DNA from: JAGVSV01 sp040766135
Lineage (GTDB): Bacteria; Bacillota; Clostridia; Christensenellales; Aristaeellaceae
Direction: 5' to 3'
DNA: 64,000 nt
NCBI GenBank assembly: GCA_040766135.1
Contig: JAXGRA010000001.1
Coordinates: forward strand, 124,001-188,000
Shown: in pieces, positions 49,706-58,912 of the stretch
Position numbering within the stretch: position 1 is the stretch's first letter
Layout of the letters: every line of letters starts with the position of its first letter
The notes under the pieces: model-generated
What the model was told of the DNA's origin: nothing
Database searches by the model: none
Seen by the model: the letters and a program-made list of their open reading frames with translations, nothing else
Made by a program: the position numbers and the translations under genes

Positions 49706-51167
49706 ATTCTGGCTGGTTGCCGGTACGCAGACGCTGTACGGCCAGGAGGTCATCGCGCAGGTAGAGGAAGATGCGCGCACCATCTGTGACGCGCTGGAGC
49801 AGGACCCGCAGGTGGTGGGCCGCGTGGTGTTCAAGGGCGCGCTGACCAGCAGCGCGGCCATTGAGCAATTGGTGCTGGAGGCCAATGCCAGCCCCAACTG
49901 CGCGGGCCTGATCACCTGGATGCACACCTTTTCGCCCAGCAAGATGTGGATTGCCGGGCTGACCCGGCTTCAAAAGCCGCTGCTGCACTTTAACACCCAG
50001 TTTTTCCGCGATATCCCCTGGGACGCCATCGACATGGATTACATGAACCTGCATCAGTCCGCCCACGGTGACCGGGAGCACGGCTTCATTGGCGCGCGCC
50101 TGCGCATCCCGCGCAAGGTCATAGCAGGGTATTGGGGCGATGCGCGCATCCGGCAGCGCATAGGCGATTGGATGCGCGCCGCCATCGGCGTGTATGAAAG
50201 TCGCAGGCTCAAGGTATGCCGCTTTGGCGACAATATGCGCGATGTGGCCGTCACCGAGGGCGACAAGGTGGAGGCGCAGATCAAACTGGGATGGAGCGTC
50301 AATGGTTACGGCATAGGCGATTTGATCTCGGCGCTGGATGAAGTGACCGAGTTTGACATCAGCCAAACGGTTGAAAGCTACCACGAGCGCTACACCCTGG
50401 CTACGGATAACATCAGCAGCGTGCGCTATCAGGCGCGCATTGAGGTGGCGCTGCGCCGTTTCTTAGAGGCGGGCGGCTTTGGCGCGTTTACCGATACCTT
50501 TGAGGATTTGCAACAGCTGCGGCAGCTGCCCGGCCTGGCCGTGCAGAACCTGATGCGCGATGGCTATGGCTTTGGTGCCGAGGGCGACTGGAAGGTGGCG
50601 GCGCTCACCCGCGTGATGAAGCTGATGGCGCGCGGCCTGCCCGGCGGCACCGCGTTCATGGAGGACTATTCCTATCACATGGATCCCGAAAATGAGGGCA
50701 TCTTAGGCGCGCACATGTTGGAGGTCGATCCCGACATCGCCAGCGACAAGCCGCGCATCGAGGTGCACCCCCTGGGCATCGGCGGCCGGGAAGCGCCGGC
50801 GCGGCTGTGCTTTTCCACCGGAGAGGGCGAGGCCATCACGGTATCGCTGGTGGACATGGGCGGCCGCATGCGCATGATTGTCAACGATGTGCATGCCTGC
50901 GCCCCTTTTCAGGACATGCCCCGGCTGCCGGTGGCGCGCGTGATGTGGAAGCCGTACCCGGATCTTTCCACCTCAGCCGAAGCCTGGATGCAGGCCGGCG
51001 GCGCGCATCATACCGTGCTAAGTTATCAGCTCAACCAGGCGCACATGCGCGATTTTTGCAGCATGCTGGGCATTGAGTTTGTGCACATCGGAAAGCATAC
51101 GGACATCGACACCCTGACCCGCGATCTGATGGTCAACGACCTGGTATGGAGGTTGCAGCGTGCTTAA
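49692..51167 (+). CDS. araA: L-arabinose isomerase
   Basis: The 491-aa enzyme converts L-arabinose to L-ribulose using manganese. Typical blocks are FWLVAGTQTLYGQE, ITWMHTFSPSKMWI, KPLLHFNTQFFRDIPW and the metal-ligand region MEDYSYHMDPENEGILGAHM. GGGAGG lies 4 nt before the ATG. It overlaps araB by 14 nt and araD by 8 nt. Confidence 0.96.
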   Translation: MKTYEFWLVAGTQTLYGQEVIAQVEEDARTICDALEQDPQVVGRVVFKGALTSSAAIEQLVLEANASPNCAGLITWMHTFSPSKMWIAGLTRLQKPLLHFNTQFFRDIPWDAIDMDYMNLHQSAHGDREHGFIGARLRIPRKVIAGYWGDARIRQRIGDWMRAAIGVYESRRLKVCRFGDNMRDVAVTEGDKVEAQIKLGWSVNGYGIGDLISALDEVTEFDISQTVESYHERYTLATDNISSVRYQARIEVALRRFLEAGGFGAFTDTFEDLQQLRQLPGLAVQNLMRDGYGFGAEGDWKVAALTRVMKLMARGLPGGTAFMEDYSYHMDPENEGILGAHMLEVDPDIASDKPRIEVHPLGIGGREAPARLCFSTGEGEAITVSLVDMGGRMRMIVNDVHACAPFQDMPRLPVARVMWKPYPDLSTSAEAWMQAGGAHHTVLSYQLNQAHMRDFCSMLGIEFVHIGKHTDIDTLTRDLMVNDLVWRLQRA

Positions 51168-51861
51168 GGAATTGCGCCGCCAGGTGTATGAGGCCAACAT
51201 GCGCTTGCCGCAGTTGGGGCTGGTGACCTTTACCTGGGGCAATGCATCGGGTATCGACCGCGACCGGGGCTTGTTTGTCATCAAGCCTTCGGGCGTGGCG
51301 TATGAAACAATGACCGCAGACGACATGGTGGTGGTGGATTTGTCGGGCCGCGTGGCCTGGGGAAATTTGAAGCCATCCTCGGACACCCCCACGCATCTCG
51401 CGCTGTATAAGCATTTTAAACAGGTGGGCGGCATTGTGCATACGCACTCGCGCTGGGCTACCATCTGGGCGCAGGCCGGGCGCGACATCCCGGCCTATGG
51501 CACCACGCATGCCGACTACTTTTCCGGCCCGGTGCCCTGCGCGCGCGCGCTGACGCAGCAGGAGGTGGAGGAAGGGTATGAGCAGGCTTCCGGCATGGTT
51601 ATTGCCGATCATTTTGCGGCGCATAACATCAACCCTGTGCATGTCCCCGCTGCGCTGCTGATGCACCATGGCCCGTTTGCCTGGGGCAAGGACGCGCACG
51701 AGGCGGTGTACCATGCCGCGGTGCTGGAGGAGGTGGCCATGATGGCCTTCCACACCGAGCAGCTGACTTCGGCGGTCCCGCGCGGGCCCATGCCCCAGCA
51801 TATATTGCAAAAGCACTTTGAACGCAAACACGGCGCGCATGCCTACTATGGCCAGGCATAG
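51160..51861 (+). CDS. araD: L-ribulose-5-phosphate 4-epimerase
   Basis: The 233-aa class II aldolase-fold enzyme makes D-xylulose 5-phosphate, which enters the pentose phosphate pathway. It shows LVTFTWGNASGIDR, FVIKPSGVAYE, GIVHTHSRWATIWAQ and GTTHADYF, giving the zinc histidines. The start is GTG with TGGAGG 7 nt upstream. It completes the araBAD operon; no arabinose transporter or araR is in the window. Confidence 0.95.
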   Translation: MLKELRRQVYEANMRLPQLGLVTFTWGNASGIDRDRGLFVIKPSGVAYETMTADDMVVVDLSGRVAWGNLKPSSDTPTHLALYKHFKQVGGIVHTHSRWATIWAQAGRDIPAYGTTHADYFSGPVPCARALTQQEVEEGYEQASGMVIADHFAAHNINPVHVPAALLMHHGPFAWGKDAHEAVYHAAVLEEVAMMAFHTEQLTSAVPRGPMPQHILQKHFERKHGAHAYYGQA

Positions 51862-51866
51862 CCTTT

Positions 51867-51895
51867 TTGCCTGCCGCACCGCGCTGTGATATACT
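51867..51895 (+). promoter_or_regulatory. promoter of the nucleoside phosphorylase-redox operon
   Basis: -35 TTGCCT (51867-51872), 17-nt spacer, extended -10 TGATATACT ending at 51895. Confidence 0.65.
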
Positions 51896-51927
51896 GAAAA
51901 CCGATCTCTAACCACATGGGGGACGGG

Positions 51928-53253
51928 ATGGATTTTGTAGATATTATCACCCGCAAAAAGTTCAATCAGCCGTTGTCCAATGCGGAGATTGCTTTTTTTG
52001 CCAACGCCGCGGCTGACCCGGCCAGCAAGGATTACCAGCTGGCCGCGCTGCTGATGGCCATCCGCTTAAACGGCATGGACGCGCGCGAAACCGCCGCGCT
52101 GGCCGTGGCCATGGCGCACACTGGCGATGTGCTGACGCCCGATGTAGGCGGCATCGCGGTGGACAAGCATTCCACCGGCGGGGTGGCGGACACCACCACG
52201 CTCATTTTGGTGCCGCTGGCGGCAGCCTGCGGGGCCAAGGTGGTCAAGATGAGCGGGCGGGGCTTAGGGCACACCGGCGGCACCATCGACAAGATGGAAA
52301 GCATCCCCGGCATGCAGGTGGAGCTGCCCGAACAGGAGTTTTTAGACATCGTGCGCCGTGTGGGCTGCTGCGTGGTGTCGCAAAGCGATAAGCTGGCGCC
52401 TGCCGACAAGCGCCTGTACGCGCTGCGCGATGTGACCAGCACGGTGGACAGCATCCCGCTGATTGCGTCCAGCATCATGTCCAAAAAAATCGCCTCCGGC
52501 GCGCAAGGCATCGTGCTGGATGTAAAGACCGGCACCGGCGCCATTATGCACACCCTGGAGGAATGCATGGAGCTGGCGCGCACCATGGTGGACATCGGCA
52601 CCCGCGCCGGGCGCAGCGTGCAGGCGCTGATTACCGGCATGCAGGAGCCGCTGGGCTCCCATGTGGGCAACGCGTTGGAGGTCAAGGAAGCCATTGACGT
52701 GCTGGCCGGGCGCACCCAAGGCCCGTTGTTGGAGGTCTCGCTGCTGCTGGGCGCGCGCATGCTGATGACAGGTGGCCTGGCTGCCGATGAAGAGGATGCG
52801 CGCAATCAACTGCTGGACGCGCTGCGCACCGGGCGCGGCCTGCAAAAATTGGCGGAGATGATTGCCGCCCAGGGCGGCGACCCGCGCGTGTGCGAGGATA
52901 TAACGCTGCTGCCGCAGGCGAGCATCCAGCTGCCCGTGCCTGTAGCCAAAGGGGCCTATCTTCAGGGCATGGATGCCCAGGCCATTGGCCTGGCTGCCCA
53001 GCATTTGGGCGCAGGCAGGCTGTCCAAGGAGGATGTCATTGATCCCGCAGTGGGGCTGGTGATGCATCACCGCATCGGGGATTATGTCGCGGCAGGAGAT
53101 GCCGTTGCCACCATCCACGCCAACGATGCGCGCAAGGCCGAGGAGGCCGCCCGCAAGGTGATGGATGCGCTTATCTGGGGCGACCACAGCGTGCCCCCCG
53201 CAAAATTGCTGTATGCAAGTATAGACGACCAACATACGGAGGTATTTGCTTGA
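51928..53253 (+). CDS. pdp: pyrimidine-nucleoside phosphorylase
   Basis: The 441-aa enzyme splits thymidine or uridine with phosphate to give a base and (deoxy)ribose 1-phosphate. Family blocks are VDKHSTGGVADTTTLIL, KMSGRGLGHTGGTIDK and SIPLIASSIMSKKIASG. It is nearer to Bacillus Pdp than to E. coli DeoA judging from the N-terminus FVDIITRKKFNQPLS. I prefer ATG 51928 to ATG 51916 because the family starts there, though neither has a clear ribosome site. It overlaps the TlpA-like gene by 4 nt. Confidence 0.92.
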   Translation: MDFVDIITRKKFNQPLSNAEIAFFANAAADPASKDYQLAALLMAIRLNGMDARETAALAVAMAHTGDVLTPDVGGIAVDKHSTGGVADTTTLILVPLAAACGAKVVKMSGRGLGHTGGTIDKMESIPGMQVELPEQEFLDIVRRVGCCVVSQSDKLAPADKRLYALRDVTSTVDSIPLIASSIMSKKIASGAQGIVLDVKTGTGAIMHTLEECMELARTMVDIGTRAGRSVQALITGMQEPLGSHVGNALEVKEAIDVLAGRTQGPLLEVSLLLGARMLMTGGLAADEEDARNQLLDALRTGRGLQKLAEMIAAQGGDPRVCEDITLLPQASIQLPVPVAKGAYLQGMDAQAIGLAAQHLGAGRLSKEDVIDPAVGLVMHHRIGDYVAAGDAVATIHANDARKAEEAARKVMDALIWGDHSVPPAKLLYASIDDQHTEVFA

Positions 53254-53843
53254 TTAGGAAATTTATTGCTCTTCTGCTGGCGCTGATGCTTCTGCCGCTG
53301 CTGGCGCTGGCCGAAACGACCACTCAGGCCCCAGACGCCGAAGCCCAGCCCAACTATTTTGCCAGTTTGGTTGTGCAGGATATCTATGGCAACGTATTTG
53401 ATGCCAGCGTTTTTGACGGCAAGCCTGCGCTGATCAACATCTGGTCGGATTGGTGCGGCTATTGCTTAGAGGAAATGCCGGCGCTGAACAAACTGGCCGA
53501 GGTATACAAGGACAGGATGACGTTTGTAGGCCTGCTGCTGGAGGGCGCTACCGTTACCGCGGATGGAGAATGGAAGCTTGTCCAGGACAAACTGGATGCC
53601 GCCATCCAGGTCGTGGAGGCGCGCGGCGTGACCTATCCGACCATCGTGCCCGATATGTCGCTGCTGTATCATCTACATGCCTCCGACCTGCGGCTGCAGG
53701 GCTATCCCACCACCTGGTTTATCGGGGCGGACGGCATGATTTACCATGTGGAAGCCCGCGCCCATAACGAGGAGGGCTGGATCAGCCTGATTGAGCAAGT
53801 GCTGGCGTACATGGAGGAACAAGGTGTTGCGGTGGCTCCGTAA
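53250..53843 (+). CDS. TlpA-like secreted thioredoxin-fold protein
   Basis: The 197-aa protein has a signal peptide or anchor (about residues 1-21), then a TlpA/ResA-type thioredoxin fold. The active site WCGYC is at residues 68-72, and the cis-proline region reads LQGYPTTWFIGADG. It probably reduces or oxidises thiols outside the membrane. The start is TTG with GGAGG 7 nt upstream, overlapping the phosphorylase stop by 4 nt. It is followed by a CxxC micro-protein and a NapH-like protein, which together look like a redox module. Confidence 0.88.
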   Translation: MIRKFIALLLALMLLPLLALAETTTQAPDAEAQPNYFASLVVQDIYGNVFDASVFDGKPALINIWSDWCGYCLEEMPALNKLAEVYKDRMTFVGLLLEGATVTADGEWKLVQDKLDAAIQVVEARGVTYPTIVPDMSLLYHLHASDLRLQGYPTTWFIGADGMIYHVEARAHNEEGWISLIEQVLAYMEEQGVAVAP

Positions 53844-53970
53844 GCATCCCTGGGTAGCATTGCTGGTGCTGGGGGCTGTGCTGACAGCCCTTGGCGTTTA
53901 TCGGGATGAGGTGGCTACGCTGTTTAGAAAGGCCATCCTGCTGTGTGAGGAGTGTGTGGGCATTGGCTAA
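53824..53970 (+). CDS. CD1871A-type CxxC micro-protein
   Basis: This 48-aa protein is easily missed. It has a short basic start (VLRWLRKHPW), one membrane helix (about residues 10-25) and a conserved tail REAxTLxRKAI-like followed by LLCEECVGIG. It matches the CD1871A family of CXXC-motif micro-proteins from Clostridia. The start is GTG 53824 with GGAGG 6 nt upstream; it overlaps the TlpA-like gene by 20 nt. Its stop overlaps the start of the NapH-like gene by 8 nt. It may pass electrons or bind metal between its two neighbours; the function is unproven. Confidence 0.85.
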   Translation: MLRWLRKHPWVALLVLGAVLTALGVYRDEVATLFRKAILLCEECVGIG

Positions 53971-54925
53971 GCGCGAGAAAAGGGTCAAGTACCGGCGCGT
54001 TATCCAGCTGGTGTTTGCCGCCATCAGCAACAGCTACCTGACCGGCTTTGCCACCGGCACGCTGTACAAGGGCAACCTCAAGATGGTGTGCAATCCGGGG
54101 CTCAATTGCTATTCCTGCCCCGGCGCGGTGATGAGCTGCCCCATTGGATCGCTGCAGGCGGTCATTGGCAGCCGCGCGTTTTCGGTGTCGCTGTATGTGT
54201 TTGGCCTGATTTTGATGTTTGGCGCGCTGATGGGCCGGGCGGTGTGCGGCTTTTTGTGCCCGTTTGGCTGGGTGCAGGAGCTGCTGCACAAAATCCCTTT
54301 CCCGGTAAAGCGCAACCGCTTCAAAGGGGACAAACAGCTGCGGTATCTGAAGTATGTGGTGCTGCTGGTGTTTGTGCTGATCTTGCCCATGACGCTCAAC
54401 AACGAGGCCGGCAACGCCTCGCCGGCGTTTTGCAAGTACATTTGCCCGGCAGGGACGTTAGAGGCCGGCATTCCGCATGTGTATTTCAAAAGCGCGCCGC
54501 CGCCCCCGGCGTCCGGCTCCGGGCTGGTCAAGTCCCTGAACATCGTACCCACGCAAAGCGGGCCCAAGGTGGGCGCGCTGTTTGCCTGGAAGATGGCGCT
54601 GCTGGCGGCCGTGGTGCTGCTGTCGGTGATTATCTACCGGCCGTTTTGCAAGTATCTGTGCCCGCTGGGCGCCATGTACGGCGTGCTCAACCCCTGGGCG
54701 CTGTACCGTCTGCGGCTGGACTCAAGCAAGTGCGTGGCCTGCGGCGCGTGTGCTCGCGCATGCGGCATGTGCATTGACCCTGTAAAGACCACCAATCATG
54801 CCGAGTGTGTGCGCTGCGGCGATTGTGTCAACGCCTGCCCCACCGGCGCGCTGTCGCTGGGTGTGGCCCACTTGAAGCCGGAGCATGCCCCCATGGGCAG
54901 CCCGGGAAAGGAAGGAACTGTATGA
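53963..54925 (+). CDS. membrane [4Fe-4S]-binding protein, NapH/CcoG-like
   Basis: The 320-aa membrane protein has several helices and multiple cysteine sets: CNPGLNCYSCPGAVMSCPIG, CGFLCPFGWVQEL, CKYICPAGT and CKYLCPLGAMYG. The C-terminal ferredoxin domain has CVACGACARACGMCIDP and CVRCGDCVNACPTGAL. It probably moves electrons between the membrane and the redox partners. I chose TTG 53963, giving MAKREKRVKYRR, but GTG 53954 is also possible. Its stop overlaps the next gene as ATGA. Confidence 0.85.
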   Translation: MAKREKRVKYRRVIQLVFAAISNSYLTGFATGTLYKGNLKMVCNPGLNCYSCPGAVMSCPIGSLQAVIGSRAFSVSLYVFGLILMFGALMGRAVCGFLCPFGWVQELLHKIPFPVKRNRFKGDKQLRYLKYVVLLVFVLILPMTLNNEAGNASPAFCKYICPAGTLEAGIPHVYFKSAPPPPASGSGLVKSLNIVPTQSGPKVGALFAWKMALLAAVVLLSVIIYRPFCKYLCPLGAMYGVLNPWALYRLRLDSSKCVACGACARACGMCIDPVKTTNHAECVRCGDCVNACPTGALSLGVAHLKPEHAPMGSPGKEGTV

Positions 54926-56067
54926 CCCGTATCCTATGCCTGATATTGACCCTGATGCTGGCCCTGCCCGTGGCGTTTGCCGGGCAGCCGCAGCCCGCCG
55001 CTCTGACGATGGAGGAGCTGAACGCCTGGACGGCGCAGCTGCTGGAACAGGCGCTGACCGACAAGCTGACGGTGGCGCAGACCGCCGCAGGCTTTGAGGC
55101 ACAGGGCGAGGGGTATACGCTGTACCTGTCGCATAATGACCTGAGTGCCGACAGCGTGCTGTTGGGCGCGCTGCTGGCTGGCAACACGGAGCATTCGCCC
55201 GTTACTGGTCTGCGCGAAACCTACGTCGGGCAGGATGTGCAGCAGGTGCTGGCAGCCTATCCCAACGACAACCCGCACCTGGCGGGCACCGAGGACGCAG
55301 CCGTGCTGTACATATCCGGCAGCCTGCCCACGCCGGTGGCCACCGGGGTCGTGCGCCGCGCGGGGCAGACCATTCTGGTGGTGGAGCATGAGCTGTACTA
55401 CCTGACCGACAGCGGCGTCGACCGCGCAGGCGTGCAGTATACCGTGGACAACGGCGGCATCGTCGCTATCCGCTACTATGCTGCCGCCGAAGCGCAGCCG
55501 CTGGCAGACGCCGAAGCCGCGCTCAAGGCGCTGGCCGATTTGCAGGAGAGGAACGACTATTTTGCCTTTGACACCGCCAACCCCGATCCCTTGCAGGCGG
55601 AGGATCTAGTCATGGCCGGGCTGCACTTTGCCGGGCTGACCATGGACACCGCCACTGCTGTACTGGGACAGCCCACGCACGAGGAAACGGTGGAGGATAC
55701 CGAGGGGCAGATCATCACCGCACAGTGGGATGGCGTGGAAATTGCCTTTGTGAAGGGCGAGCAGGGCGAGTATGCCCACCGCATGACGCTGACCGGTGTT
55801 CATGAGGGCCCGCGCGGCATCCGCATCGGCGAAGCGCTGGCCGTGGTGCTCTCGCGCCTGCCCTATGATGGCGACGAGGTGCCGGTGGTGACCACCGCGC
55901 TGTACGGCGATGCCCAGCAGCAGGTGCCGCCCTATGGCAGCCTGTTCGTACAGGGCGACAGCGCCCAGGCCTACTATGCACTGGATCTGGGCGATGGCGT
56001 GACCGCCCTGATGACGCTTATCTTTGCTGCCGACACGCTGGCAGAACTGACCATCGCCCGGCTGTAA
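54922..56067 (+). CDS. secreted protein of unknown function at the end of the redox operon
   Basis: The 381-aa protein has a signal peptide (about residues 1-20, ending AFAGQPQ). The mature part appears to hold two or three similar beta-alpha units, each with a Gly-rich start such as YVGQDVQQVLAAYP, LTMDTATAVLGQP and IRIGEALAVVLSRLP. I do not recognise the family, but the units resemble small lipoprotein repeats of the SmpA/BLIP type. ATG 54922 overlaps the NapH-like stop by 4 nt and has GGAAGGAA upstream. It shares the operon with the TlpA and CxxC proteins. Confidence 0.6.
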   Translation: MTRILCLILTLMLALPVAFAGQPQPAALTMEELNAWTAQLLEQALTDKLTVAQTAAGFEAQGEGYTLYLSHNDLSADSVLLGALLAGNTEHSPVTGLRETYVGQDVQQVLAAYPNDNPHLAGTEDAAVLYISGSLPTPVATGVVRRAGQTILVVEHELYYLTDSGVDRAGVQYTVDNGGIVAIRYYAAAEAQPLADAEAALKALADLQERNDYFAFDTANPDPLQAEDLVMAGLHFAGLTMDTATAVLGQPTHEETVEDTEGQIITAQWDGVEIAFVKGEQGEYAHRMTLTGVHEGPRGIRIGEALAVVLSRLPYDGDEVPVVTTALYGDAQQQVPPYGSLFVQGDSAQAYYALDLGDGVTALMTLIFAADTLAELTIARL

Positions 56068-56094
56068 CAGCAGGGCGCTTGCCGGAGGGAACCC

Positions 56095-58911
56095 ATGAAG
56101 ATCGACCTTAGCTGCCCGATAGAGCTGTGGCATTTTACCATGCCCACGCAGGCCTACCCGGTGGTTACGCTGACCCTGTACAACCTGTCGCACAAGACGG
56201 TGACCAGCGTCCAGGCCGCCTTTGTATGCTTTGACGGCGAGGGCGAAACACTGTCCCGCCAGGTGGAGCGCGTACAGGGATTGACCGGCGACCCGCATGA
56301 AATGTTCGAGATGGCCGTGGCTGTTGAGGATGGCGTGCAGGCCGCACGCATGGACATGACCATTGAAAAGGTCTGGTTCCATGACGGCACGGTGTGGCGG
56401 CGCGGCGTGGAGGCGATCACGGAGTATGAGGATGTCACCATCGCACCCGGCAAGAAGTTAGACACGTTAAAACACGTAGCGGGGGCTGATGCCATCGGCT
56501 ACCCCAGCGATCAGGGTGCGGTGTGGGTGTGCATCTGCGGCCGGCCCAACCAGGCCAGCCGGACGGACTGCATCCGCTGCGGCCGGGACAAGCACGATGT
56601 ATTTACGCTGTACAACAAGGCTGCTATCGAAAAGATCATATTCACCCAGGAAAATGAAATGGAGGAAAAGGCGCGCCAGGCCCGTGAGGAGGCCGGCCGC
56701 ATGGCGGCGGAGCGTGAGAAGGCCGAGCTGAAGGCCCGCAAACGCCGCCGCCGCATTATTACATCGATATCCACCGTGGTGATTTTGGCAGGCGGGGCCT
56801 ATGGCGTCTATTTCCATGGCATCCCGGCCTACAAGTATTACCGCGCGCAGCAGCAGCTGGAGGACGGCGCCTATGAGAACGCCAAGGCCGCGTTCCTGGA
56901 ATTGGAGGACTATCACAACAGCGCCGAAATGGTGCTGGAAAGCGATTACCTGCGCGCAGGGCAGGCCGCGCGCACCGGCAACCTTACCTCGCTGAAGGCC
57001 GCGCAGGATATCTATGAAACGCTCAAGGACTATAAGGACAGCGCAGACCTGGCCATCGACATGCGCTATCAGCGCGCACAGCTGTTGATGCAGGCCAAAG
57101 AATATGAAAACGCCATCCAGGTGTTTGGAGAAACTCCCGGCTACAAGGACAGCGGGGAGCGCATCACCGAAGCGGAGTACCTGTGGGCCTCGCAGCTCAT
57201 GGACGCGCTGGACTATGGCGCGGCGCGCAGCAAGTACTTAGCGCTGGGCGAGTATAAGGACTCCGCGCAATTGGCGCAGGATTGCCTGTATCTTCCGGCG
57301 CTGTCCAACATCGAGCAGCAGCAGTATGGCCCCGCCATTGAGCTGCTCAAGCAGCTGCCCGACACCCATCCCGATGCTGCGCGCAAAACTCAGGAGGCGT
57401 ACTACCTGTGGGGTGAGATGCTGTTTGCGCAGGAAAAATTTGACGAGGCTGCCGAAAAATACCTGGCTGCCGGGGATTATTTGGACAGCTATTTGAAGGC
57501 CTCGGCCTGCCTGTATGAGCCGGCGGTGCAGATGATGACGCAGGGTGAATATGCTGACGCCAAGGCCAAGTTTGACAAGATTTCAGCGTATTTGGACGCG
57601 GCCAAGCTAAGCCAGGAATGCTCCTATCAGATGGGGCGCGAGGCGCTATTGGGTCAGGACTATGCCGCCGCCATCCAGCACTTTGACGGCGCGCCGGATG
57701 TGCAGGACGCGGTGCTGCTCAAGAAGGAGGCCAGCTATTTGGCCGCCGAAGCCGCGCTGGCAGGCGGCGAGGTGGATCAGGCCATTGCGCTGTTTACGCA
57801 GGCCGATGATTATAAGGATGCCGCCGACCGCCTGAACGGTGTGCGCTATGACCAGGGCATTGAAGCCGCCAACAGCGGCGACCATGAGCGCGCGATGGAG
57901 ATATTCGAAGCCCTGGGCAACTACCGCAACAGCGAGGAGGAACTAAAGCGCGCTACTTATGAACGCGCCATCGCACTGGTTGGCCAGGGCACCTATGCCG
58001 AGGCCGTCACTGCATTAGAGGGGCTGGGTGCCTATGCGGACAGCGCCACATACCTAAAGCAGGCGCGCTATGGGCAGGCCAAGGCAGATATGGAGGCGTT
58101 CGATTTTGCCGCCGCAGCTGCTGCCTTTGAGGAGCTGGGCGATTATGAGGACGCCTATGACCAGTACCGCGAGGCCACCTATCAGCAGGCGTTGGAAGCC
58201 TTGAACGGTGAAGATTTGCTGACCGCCACGCAGCTGTTGTCCAAGCTGCCCGGATATAAGAATGTTGATGAGCTCTACACCGGCAGCGTGTACAAGTTAG
58301 GTGAGGCGCTGCTCCAGGAGGGGCGGCTGGGCGAGGCGGCCGAGCAATGGGCGCTTATCCCCGGCTATCAGGATGCCGATCACCTGGCCGAAACCGCGCT
58401 GGATGCCTACTATGCCGATGCCTATGCCGCCGCCAAGGAGGCCATGGCTAGCAAAGATTATAAAACTGTGGTGGATGCGCTGCATAATCTGGACCGCGCC
58501 AATGCCGTGGGCAAGTACAGCGACATCCAGCAGATGTACGAGCAGGCCAACTATGCCTACGCCGGCGAACTGTACAACAAGGACAAGCCCTATGAGGCGC
58601 TGCCCTATTACCGCAACATCCCGGACTACCGCGATGTAACCACCCGCAGGCTGACGCGCGTGCCCTACCGCATTATGGGCGAGTGGGAGAGTACCAAGGG
58701 CGTCAAAATGGTGTTTAACGAGGACGGTACCTGCGTGATGGATGGGCGCAAGCTGTACTATCTGGCCAAGAACTACCTGCTGCAGGTGGGCGCACGCCCC
58801 GATCACTTTGATGAAAGCTATTCCATTGTGCGTTTCCCGGAGGATGGAAAGACGCTGACATTACAAAATAGGGCCACCAAGACATACTACCGCATGGACC
58901 GGGTGCAATAG
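56095..58911 (+). CDS. very large zinc-ribbon, single-pass membrane protein with many TPR-like repeats
   Basis: The 938-aa protein has an N-terminal beta domain (about residues 1-140), then a zinc ribbon (VCICGRPN with CIRCGRDK near 145-165). A charged helix and one membrane segment follow (about 220-240). About 17 repeats then run to residue 850, each of about 33-36 residues around motifs such as LGDYKDSAxLA and YxxAxxxFxxL. The C-terminal 80 residues contain GEWESTKGVKMVFNEDG, like a lipocalin-type or DUF5640-like module. The repeats probably face outside and bind proteins. There is no known function. GGAGGG precedes the ATG. Confidence 0.75.
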   Translation: MKIDLSCPIELWHFTMPTQAYPVVTLTLYNLSHKTVTSVQAAFVCFDGEGETLSRQVERVQGLTGDPHEMFEMAVAVEDGVQAARMDMTIEKVWFHDGTVWRRGVEAITEYEDVTIAPGKKLDTLKHVAGADAIGYPSDQGAVWVCICGRPNQASRTDCIRCGRDKHDVFTLYNKAAIEKIIFTQENEMEEKARQAREEAGRMAAEREKAELKARKRRRRIITSISTVVILAGGAYGVYFHGIPAYKYYRAQQQLEDGAYENAKAAFLELEDYHNSAEMVLESDYLRAGQAARTGNLTSLKAAQDIYETLKDYKDSADLAIDMRYQRAQLLMQAKEYENAIQVFGETPGYKDSGERITEAEYLWASQLMDALDYGAARSKYLALGEYKDSAQLAQDCLYLPALSNIEQQQYGPAIELLKQLPDTHPDAARKTQEAYYLWGEMLFAQEKFDEAAEKYLAAGDYLDSYLKASACLYEPAVQMMTQGEYADAKAKFDKISAYLDAAKLSQECSYQMGREALLGQDYAAAIQHFDGAPDVQDAVLLKKEASYLAAEAALAGGEVDQAIALFTQADDYKDAADRLNGVRYDQGIEAANSGDHERAMEIFEALGNYRNSEEELKRATYERAIALVGQGTYAEAVTALEGLGAYADSATYLKQARYGQAKADMEAFDFAAAAAAFEELGDYEDAYDQYREATYQQALEALNGEDLLTATQLLSKLPGYKNVDELYTGSVYKLGEALLQEGRLGEAAEQWALIPGYQDADHLAETALDAYYADAYAAAKEAMASKDYKTVVDALHNLDRANAVGKYSDIQQMYEQANYAYAGELYNKDKPYEALPYYRNIPDYRDVTTRRLTRVPYRIMGEWESTKGVKMVFNEDGTCVMDGRKLYYLAKNYLLQVGARPDHFDESYSIVRFPEDGKTLTLQNRATKTYYRMDRVQ

Positions 58912-58912
58912 C

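Noticed and set aside
48788..49942. 384-codon open frame opposite araB/araA
   Set aside because: Antisense shadow; His-rich low-quality translation, no start signals.
43818..51861. the carbohydrate region as a horizontally acquired island
   Set aside because: No integrase, IS element, tRNA edge or direct repeats are seen and base composition matches the neighbours.
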